Positions 1 to 5,408 of a stretch of 8,456 nt of DNA are shown here, piece by piece (within the stretch, counting starts at the first letter, position 1; each line of letters opens with the position of its first letter). The DNA is from an uncultured bacterium (lineage in GTDB: Bacteria > Bacteroidota > Bacteroidia > Sphingobacteriales > Sphingobacteriaceae), in assembly GCA_903958995.1 (NCBI GenBank), contig CAJBVG010000003.1:1-8456 (forward strand), read 5' to 3'. The notes under the pieces are model-generated. The model searched no databases. It had not been told where the DNA came from and saw only the letters and a program-made list of their open reading frames with translations. The translations under genes were made by a program, and so were the position numbers.

Positions 1-55
1 ATGTATTACATTTCCATAAATACATAGTACTTAATACAGATTTTAAAAGCAGATT

Positions 56-205
56 TTAATACAATTTTCTAATGATATAAATTACAATACCAACTATAAA
101 AATTAGAATAGCAGCTTTGTTAATAAAGTGCATTGCTTTTAAATTGAAATTTGTTGGTCTGTTTGGATCTTCCTTGCGAAAGAAATAAGCGAATACTTGT
201 TTCAT
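56..205 (-). CDS. Small single-helix membrane protein downstream of purD (DUF6728-like)
   Basis: A 49-residue reading frame starts at ATG (205-203) and ends at TAA (58-56). The N-terminal part is polar and basic (MKQVFAYFFRKEDPNRPTNF), followed by NLKAMHFINK, one strongly hydrophobic segment at about residues 32-44 (AAILIFIVGIVIY) and a short basic tail (IIRKLY). This predicts one transmembrane helix and no cleavable signal peptide. From memory it resembles the small Bacteroidota-restricted family called DUF6728, whose members share the charged Asp-Pro-Asn segment, the Asn-Leu-Lys..Met-His motif and one helix; this assignment was not checked by a search. Function is unknown. It lies 10 bp after the purD stop on the same strand, so the two are probably cotranscribed. 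Its coding character rests on the family resemblance, the clean helix and the tight spacing. Confidence 0.72.
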   Translation of the reverse strand: MKQVFAYFFRKEDPNRPTNFNLKAMHFINKAAILIFIVGIVIYIIRKLY

Positions 206-215
206 AATTATTTAA

Positions 216-1493
216 TTAAGCTGATAAATCTTTACCGATATCTTTTCTAAAATATTTTCCTTCGTATTGTATTTGTGCAGCATATTCATTAGATCTTCTT
301 AATGCTTCATGCTTATCAATATCTAAACTTGTTACAGCAATTACTCGACCGCCATTTGTAGCCACATTACCATTTTCCATTTTTGTTCCTGCATGGAATA
401 TATGCGTATACTTAATGTTGTCTAATGCTGAAATCACATCTCCTTTTTTATAATCTCCAGGGTAACCACCTGCTACAAGCATTACGGTTGCAGCGTGACG
501 AGGGTCGATGTTAATTTTCTTTTCTGATAAACGTCCTTCGGCAACTGCAATAAATAAATCTACTAAATCATTTTCAATACGTGGCAAAACACTTTCAGTT
601 TCAGGATCTCCCATACGAACATTGTATTCGATAACAAAGGGTTCACCATTAACATTCATCAAACCAATAAAGATAAATCCTTTATAGTCTATTTCTTCAG
701 TAGCTAAACCTTCAACAGTTGGAATAATAATTCTCTCTTCTACTTTCTGCATGAACGTAGCATCTGCAAATGGAACAGGAGAGATAGAACCCATACCGCC
801 TGTATTTAATCCTGTATCGCCTTCACCAATTCTTTTATAATCTTTCGCTTCAGGAAGAATTAAGTAGTGGAAATTGTCATTCAATACAAATACCGAAAGT
901 TCAATACCACTTAAGAATTCTTCTATTACCACTTGCTGACTAGCTTCTCCGAATTTAGCTTCAGCGAGCATTAATCGAAGTTCTTCTTTCGCTTCTTCAC
1001 GAGTCTCGCAAATTAATACTCCTTTACCTGCAGCTAAACCATCAGCTTTAAGCACGATTGGTAATGTATGATTCTCTAAATAAGCTAATCCTTTTTCTAA
1101 TTCCTCTTTAGTAAATGTTTCATATGCCGCCGTTGGTATATTATGACGTTGCATAAATCGCTTGCTGTAATCTTTACTACCTTCTAATTGTGCACCTTCT
1201 TTTGATGGACCTATTACTGCGATATGTTCAATTTCCTCATCTTCTGCAAAAAAGTCGACGATTCCCATTACTAATGGATCTTCTGGTCCGACTACCACCA
1301 TATTAATATCATTCTCTATACAGAATGTTTTAATAGCCTCAAAATCAGTTGCTGACATTGATACATTAGTTCCGTACGCCGAGGTACCGGCATTTCCAGG
1401 AGCGATAAATAATGATTCACATTCCTCGCTTTGGCTTAATTTCCAAGCAAATGCAGATTCTCTACCTCCAGAGCCTAATAATAAGATGTTCAT
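216..1493 (-). CDS. purD: Phosphoribosylamine--glycine ligase (GARS)
   Basis: PurD joins glycine to 5-phosphoribosylamine using ATP, giving glycinamide ribonucleotide in de novo purine synthesis in the cytosol. The 425-residue product is close to the usual family length of about 420-430. Visible motifs are the N-terminal nucleotide-fold loop GSGGRES (7-13), APGNAGT (31-37), the ATP-grasp lysine loop KADGLAAGKGV (149-159), GGMGSISPVPF (232-242) and the metal/ATP-binding NVRMGDPETE (291-300), then the C-terminal domain to residue 425. The family loop usually reads GGREHA; here His is replaced by Ser. The frame stays open 12 codons further upstream (to 1529), but I chose the ATG at 1493-1491. 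MNILLLGSGG is the normal N-terminus, and a perfect -7 promoter box (1511-1518) lies inside the longer version. The gene is divergent from secA and 10 bp ahead of the small membrane gene. Confidence 0.97.
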   Translation of the reverse strand: MNILLLGSGGRESAFAWKLSQSEECESLFIAPGNAGTSAYGTNVSMSATDFEAIKTFCIENDINMVVVGPEDPLVMGIVDFFAEDEEIEHIAVIGPSKEGAQLEGSKDYSKRFMQRHNIPTAAYETFTKEELEKGLAYLENHTLPIVLKADGLAAGKGVLICETREEAKEELRLMLAEAKFGEASQQVVIEEFLSGIELSVFVLNDNFHYLILPEAKDYKRIGEGDTGLNTGGMGSISPVPFADATFMQKVEERIIIPTVEGLATEEIDYKGFIFIGLMNVNGEPFVIEYNVRMGDPETESVLPRIENDLVDLFIAVAEGRLSEKKINIDPRHAATVMLVAGGYPGDYKKGDVISALDNIKYTHIFHAGTKMENGNVATNGGRVIAVTSLDIDKHEALRRSNEYAAQIQYEGKYFRKDIGKDLSA

Positions 1494-1510
1494 TGAAATA
1501 TAATTTTTGC

Positions 1511-1518
1511 CAAAGTTA
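1511..1518 (-). promoter_or_regulatory. Bacteroidota-type -7 box for purD
   Basis: On the minus strand these bases read TAACTTTG, an exact match to the Bacteroidota sigma-A -7 consensus TAnnTTTG. Transcription would begin near 1504, leaving a leader of about 10 bases before the ATG at 1493. No convincing -33 TTTG is present at the expected distance; that region falls inside the octamer repeat, which there reads TGTTAATG on this strand. The box also argues against the longer purD start at 1529. Confidence 0.5.
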
Positions 1519-1533
1519 AATAAAATCAAATAG

Positions 1534-1573
1534 CATTAACACATTAACATATTAGCTAATTAACATATTTACT
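1534..1573. repeat. Octamer short tandem array between the purD and secA promoters
   Basis: Five consecutive 8-bp units are visible: CATTAACA at 1534-1541 and again at 1542-1549 (identical), then TATTAGCT, AATTAACA and TATTTACT. The consensus is roughly YATTAACA and it decays to the right. The array fills the space between the two divergent -7 boxes, so it covers the -33 regions of both promoters. The period-8 order is seen directly; any effect on transcription is inference. Confidence 0.7.
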
Positions 1574-1575
1574 AA

Positions 1576-1583
1576 TATCTTTG
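1576..1583 (+). promoter_or_regulatory. Bacteroidota-type -7 box for secA
   Basis: TATCTTTG matches the TAnnTTTG -7 consensus exactly. Transcription would begin at about 1589-1591, giving a secA leader of about 70 bases. The -33 region (about 1549-1557) lies in the octamer array and has no clear TTG, so the assignment rests on the -7 box and its position only. Confidence 0.5.
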
Positions 1584-1600
1584 TTGCTATGCCATTCTGT

Positions 1601-1627
1601 CAAAAGCGTTGCTTGGCAAGACTTTTG
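1601..1627 (+). promoter_or_regulatory. Two-part hairpin in the presumed secA leader
   Basis: CAAAAG (1601-1606) pairs with CTTTTG (1622-1627). After a 2x2 mismatch, TTGC (1609-1612) pairs with GCAA (1616-1619) around a TTG triloop, giving ten pairs in 27 bases. Two G-U pairs and a U-A pair (1598-1600 with 1628-1630) can extend the base. It lies between the predicted transcription start and the secA ATG. No T-run follows, so it is not a typical terminator. A leader regulatory element is possible but unproven. Confidence 0.4.
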
Positions 1628-1660
1628 GTAAGGTGTAGTACAAAAAATATATAAAAATTC

Positions 1661-4600
1661 ATGTCAAATTTCATTTCATCTTTTGTATCGAAGGTTTTCG
1701 GAAGTAAGTCAGATAGAGATATTAAAGAAATCGGTCCCGTTGTGGCCTTAATTAGTGCTGAATTCGAGAAATTGCAGTCAATTAGTCACGACGAGTTAAG
1801 AGCTAGAACACTAGATTTTAAAACACGCATAAAAGCACATACTTCGGGAGTTTCATCAGAAATTGCTGCCTTAAAACTTCGTATCGATCAAGAACCCGAT
1901 ATGGATATATCTGATAAAGTTGACATTTATGATGCGATTGATAAGTTAGGTAAGCAAGAAAACGAGTTAATTGAAGAAGTACTTAAGGAAATTCTCCCTG
2001 AAGCTTTCGCAGTGGTTAAAGAAACTGCTCGTCGCTTTTCTACACTAGAAACAATTGAAGTTACCGCAACAGATGTTGATAGAGAATTAGCAGCACATAA
2101 AGAGAATGTGGTTATCAAAGGAGATAAAGCATTTCACAATCGTACTTGGTTAGCCGCTGGCAACCCTACTACTTGGGAAATGGTTCATTATGATGTACAA
2201 TTAATTGGGGGTAGTGTATTACACAGCGGTAAGATTGCGGAGATGGGAACTGGTGAGGGTAAAACCTTGGTAGCAACATTGCCCGCTTACTTAAATGCTC
2301 TTGCTGGTAAAGGTGTACACATTGTAACGGTAAATGATTACTTGGCTCGACGAGATAGTGAGTGGATGGGCCCATTGTATGAGTTCCACGGCTTAACAGT
2401 AGATTGTATAGACAAGCATCAACCGAATTCACCTGAACGTAGAAAAGCTTATCAAGCAGATATCATTTTTGGAACGAACAATGAGTTTGGTTTCGATTAT
2501 TTAAGAGATAACATGGCACATAGTCCGAACGACTTAGTGCAACGTAAATTACATTTTGCAATGGTGGATGAGGTCGATTCAGTTTTGATTGACGATGCTC
2601 GTACTCCGTTAATTATATCTGGTCCGATTCCTCGTGGTGATGAACATGAATTCTACGATTTAAAACCTCGTATTGAAAAGTTAGTTAATGCGCAAAAGAA
2701 TTTCATCAATACTGCATTACTAGATGCTAAGAAATTAATTGGAGATAATAAAGTTGATGATGGTGGATTAGCATTACTTCGTGCTTTTAGAGGTTTACCA
2801 AAGAGTAAAGCATTGATTAAGTTTTTGAGTGAAACAGGCATGCGCCAGATTTTAACGAAAACAGAAAATCAATACATGCAAGATCAACAACGCGAAATGC
2901 ATAAGGTAGATTCGGAGTTGTATTTTGTAATAGATGAAAAAAATAATTCGATTGAATTAACAGAAAAAGGTATTGAATTAATTACTGCATCTGGTGAAGA
3001 CCAAGGTTTCTTTGTACTTCCAGATGTTGGTTCTGAAATTGCAGAGATAGAAAAATCAGAATTATCTGATCAAGAAAAAATTGCTCGCAAAGATGAATTG
3101 ATGCGTGACTTCTCTATTAAGTCGGAACGTATACACTCGGTTAATCAATTATTAAAAGCTTACACCTTATTCGAAAAAGATGTTGAGTATATAATTGATG
3201 GTGGTAAAATTAAAATCGTAGATGAGCAAACCGGTCGTATTATGGAAGGCCGTCGTTACTCTGACGGATTGCATCAAGCGATTGAAGCAAAAGAAAATGT
3301 GAAGGTAGAAGATGCAACACAAACGTATGCAACTATTACTCTTCAAAACTATTTCCGTATGTATCACAAACTATGTGGTATGACGGGTACTGCAACAACA
3401 GAAGCAGGTGAGTTCTGGGAAATTTACAAATTAGATGTTGTTGAAATTCCTACGAACAGACCAATTTCAAGAAAAGATAGCGAGGATAAAGTTTATAAAT
3501 CTAAGCGTGAAAAATACAATGCAGTTGTAGAAGAAATTGTAGAGTTAACTACAAAAGGCCGACCAGTATTGGTGGGTACAACTTCCGTAGAGATTTCTGA
3601 ATTGCTAAGTAGAATGTTGAAATTACGCGGCATTAAACACCAAGTGTTGAACGCGAAGTTACATCAACGCGAAGCAGATATTGTTGCTGAAGCAGGTAAG
3701 TCTGGAACAGTAACCATTGCAACCAACATGGCTGGTCGTGGTACCGACATTAAGTTAGGTCCAGGTGTTAAAGACGCTGGAGGTCTAGCAATTATTGGTA
3801 CAGAACGTCACGAGAGTCGTCGTGTCGATCGTCAGTTACGTGGTCGTTCAGGTCGTCAAGGAGATCCAGGTTCTACTCAGTTCTTCGTTTCTTTAGAAGA
3901 TGATTTGATGCGTATGTTCGGTTCTGCAAGAATCGCATCGTTAATGGATAGAATGGGATTAGAAGAAGGTGAAGTTATTCAGCATTCGATGATTACTAAG
4001 TCTATTGAACGTGCTCAGAGAAAAGTAGAAGAAAATAACTTTGGTATTCGTAAGCGTTTATTAGAGTATGATGATGTGATGAACTCACAACGTTCTGTAA
4101 TTTATACGAAACGTCATAATGCATTATTCGGTGAACGTTTAGAAGTAGATATTGATAATAGCTTGATGGATTTGTGTGAAGAATTAGCTGCACAATATCA
4201 AGATGATAAAAATTACGAAGGTTTCCGTTTAGAAATGATTCGTTTGTTCTCAACCGATATCGAAATTTCTGAAAATGATTTTATGGGTGAAAAATCATCA
4301 GTAATTGCTGATAAGATTTATCATCACTTATCTAATTTCTATCTACGTAAATCAGAACGTATGGCAGAAATTGCGATGCCTGTTGTGAAAGATGTTTTTG
4401 AATCTCGTGGACAAACCATAGAAAATATAGTTGTTCCATTTACTGACGGAATGAAGCAAATTCAGATTACTACTAATTTGAAAAAAGCATACGAATCAAA
4501 AGGTAAAGAGTTAGTAAAAGCATTTGAGCGTTCGGTTAGTTTAGCGTTAATTGATGATGCTTGGAAAGAGCATTTACGTGAGATGGATGAATTAAAGCAA

Positions 4601-4978
4601 TCAGTACAAAACGCAGTGTACGAACAAAAAGATCCATTATTAATTTACAAATTCGAATCCTTCGAGTTGTTTAAACAAATGGTATCAACCGTAAATAAAG
4701 ATGTATTGAGTTTCTTGTATAAAGGAAATATTCCATCGGAAGCAAAGTCTGACGATTTACGCGAAGCTCGTACAGCACCACGTAATGATGCTAAGTTAAA
4801 GACAAGTAGAACAGATGATACTATTCGCATGCCTGACGGTTCGGTAATGCCCGGACAAGAAGATCATGTTAAAGCTCAACCAATACGTGTAGAACAGAAG
4901 ATTGGTAGAAATGACCAATGCCCATGTGGTAGTGGTAAAAAATATAAAAATTGCCACGGTGCAAATGCCGAAGCATAA
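1661..4978 (+). CDS. secA: Preprotein translocase ATPase SecA
   Basis: SecA is the ATPase that pushes unfolded precursor proteins through the SecYEG channel of the inner membrane. Visible in order: Walker A GTGEGKT (196-202), Walker B region MVDEVDS (301-307), DDARTPLIISGP (311-322), DEQTGRIMEGRRYSDGLHQA (521-540), MTGTA (574-578), VGTTSVE (638-644), MAGRGTD (690-696) and arginine-finger region RGRSGRQGDPG (727-737) in the second nucleotide-binding domain. These are followed by the helical scaffold and wing (ENNFGIRKRLLEYDDVMNSQ, 791-810), the two-helix-finger region around WKEHLREMDELKQ (968-980), and a zinc-binding SEC-C tail with C1087, C1089, C1098 and H1099. The 1105 residues exceed the roughly 900 of E. 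coli SecA; most of the excess lies at about 335-500 within the preprotein cross-linking region and in an N-terminal extension, as in Bacteroidota. The ATG at 1661 follows an A-rich stretch without a Shine-Dalgarno. The SPOR gene begins 5 bp after the stop. Confidence 0.99.
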   Translation: MSNFISSFVSKVFGSKSDRDIKEIGPVVALISAEFEKLQSISHDELRARTLDFKTRIKAHTSGVSSEIAALKLRIDQEPDMDISDKVDIYDAIDKLGKQENELIEEVLKEILPEAFAVVKETARRFSTLETIEVTATDVDRELAAHKENVVIKGDKAFHNRTWLAAGNPTTWEMVHYDVQLIGGSVLHSGKIAEMGTGEGKTLVATLPAYLNALAGKGVHIVTVNDYLARRDSEWMGPLYEFHGLTVDCIDKHQPNSPERRKAYQADIIFGTNNEFGFDYLRDNMAHSPNDLVQRKLHFAMVDEVDSVLIDDARTPLIISGPIPRGDEHEFYDLKPRIEKLVNAQKNFINTALLDAKKLIGDNKVDDGGLALLRAFRGLPKSKALIKFLSETGMRQILTKTENQYMQDQQREMHKVDSELYFVIDEKNNSIELTEKGIELITASGEDQGFFVLPDVGSEIAEIEKSELSDQEKIARKDELMRDFSIKSERIHSVNQLLKAYTLFEKDVEYIIDGGKIKIVDEQTGRIMEGRRYSDGLHQAIEAKENVKVEDATQTYATITLQNYFRMYHKLCGMTGTATTEAGEFWEIYKLDVVEIPTNRPISRKDSEDKVYKSKREKYNAVVEEIVELTTKGRPVLVGTTSVEISELLSRMLKLRGIKHQVLNAKLHQREADIVAEAGKSGTVTIATNMAGRGTDIKLGPGVKDAGGLAIIGTERHESRRVDRQLRGRSGRQGDPGSTQFFVSLEDDLMRMFGSARIASLMDRMGLEEGEVIQHSMITKSIERAQRKVEENNFGIRKRLLEYDDVMNSQRSVIYTKRHNALFGERLEVDIDNSLMDLCEELAAQYQDDKNYEGFRLEMIRLFSTDIEISENDFMGEKSSVIADKIYHHLSNFYLRKSERMAEIAMPVVKDVFESRGQTIENIVVPFTDGMKQIQITTNLKKAYESKGKELVKAFERSVSLALIDDAWKEHLREMDELKQSVQNAVYEQKDPLLIYKFESFELFKQMVSTVNKDVLSFLYKGNIPSEAKSDDLREARTAPRNDAKLKTSRTDDTIRMPDGSVMPGQEDHVKAQPIRVEQKIGRNDQCPCGSGKKYKNCHGANAEA

Positions 4979-4983
4979 AACAA

Positions 4984-5367
4984 ATGAGAATTAGTTTAGC
5001 ACTCCTATTACTATTTTGTACAACGAACATTTTCGCTCAAGAGAATGGAAATGTTCGTTGGCAAATGGATGCTAAAACAGAACAATTACTGCAGAAAAAA
5101 GCAGAGCTCGACAAACAAAAACCGTCTATACAAGGATTCCGAGTTCAATTATATTACGGTGGAAATAGAGCAGAAGCTTTAGATCTTAAATCTAAATTTG
5201 CATCGCTTCATCCAGATGTAGAATCATATTTGATTTACCAACAACCTTATTTTCGTTTGCGTGCAGGAAATTTCCGTACACGCATGGAAGCTTATAAACT
5301 ATTTAAAGTAGTTCAAAAAGAATTTCCATCAGTTTTTATTGTTAATGATGAAATTGCGTTTCCATAA
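4984..5367 (+). CDS. Secreted small SPOR-like domain protein
   Basis: The 127-residue product begins with a signal peptide: hydrophobic ISLALLLLFCTT (3-14), then NIFA with probable cleavage after Ala18 (signal peptidase I). A short charged linker (about 25-48) leads to a SPOR-like domain at about 50-120. It shows the family's repeated pattern: GFRVQLYYGG (51-60), a helix with RAEALDLKSKF, then YFRLRAGNFRTRMEAYKLF (89-107) and a final strand FIVNDEI. SPOR domains bind septal peptidoglycan lacking stem peptides; that this divergent version does so is inference. The mature protein should be periplasmic. I chose ATG 4984 rather than the in-frame ATG at 4951. The longer form would put eleven polar residues (MPRCKCRSIKQ) ahead of the signal peptide and overlap secA by 28 bp. 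The 5-bp gap makes coexpression with secA likely. The precise role is unknown. Confidence 0.9.
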   Translation: MRISLALLLLFCTTNIFAQENGNVRWQMDAKTEQLLQKKAELDKQKPSIQGFRVQLYYGGNRAEALDLKSKFASLHPDVESYLIYQQPYFRLRAGNFRTRMEAYKLFKVVQKEFPSVFIVNDEIAFP

Positions 5368-5408
5368 TTAGCAATTAGCAGTCACCAGTTACCAGCTATC
5401 AGTTACAC
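5367..5408. repeat. Heptamer short tandem array between convergent SPOR gene and tex
   Basis: Six consecutive 7-bp units fill the whole spacer: ATTAGCA at 5367-5373 and again at 5374-5380 (identical), then GTCACCA, GTTACCA, GCTATCA and GTTACAC. The consensus is about RTTASCA. The first unit starts on the last base of the SPOR stop codon and the last ends on the first base of the tex stop triplet. No hairpin followed by a T-run is visible, so no intrinsic terminator can be called here for either gene. Confidence 0.7.

Noticed and set aside
1..25. ATGTATT/AATACAT inverted repeat as terminator for the purD operon
   Set aside because: The stem is only 7 AT-rich pairs with an 11-base loop, and any following T-run would lie outside the window, so a terminator cannot be supported.
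1494..1529. Twelve-codon N-terminal extension of purD (start at 1529)
   Set aside because: The extension (MILFNFGKNYIS) is not part of the normal PurD N-terminus and contains a perfect -7 promoter box, so the ATG at 1493 is preferred.
1927..2841. Open frames of 60-90 codons on the minus strand inside secA
   Set aside because: They lie opposite a fully conserved secA, resemble no family I know and have no promoter or spacing that suggests a gene; the same holds for similar frames further along secA.
4951..4983. Upstream in-frame ATG for the SPOR gene, overlapping secA
   Set aside because: It would bury the signal peptide behind eleven polar residues and lies within the coding sequence of the SecA zinc tail; the ATG at 4984 gives a normal signal peptide.
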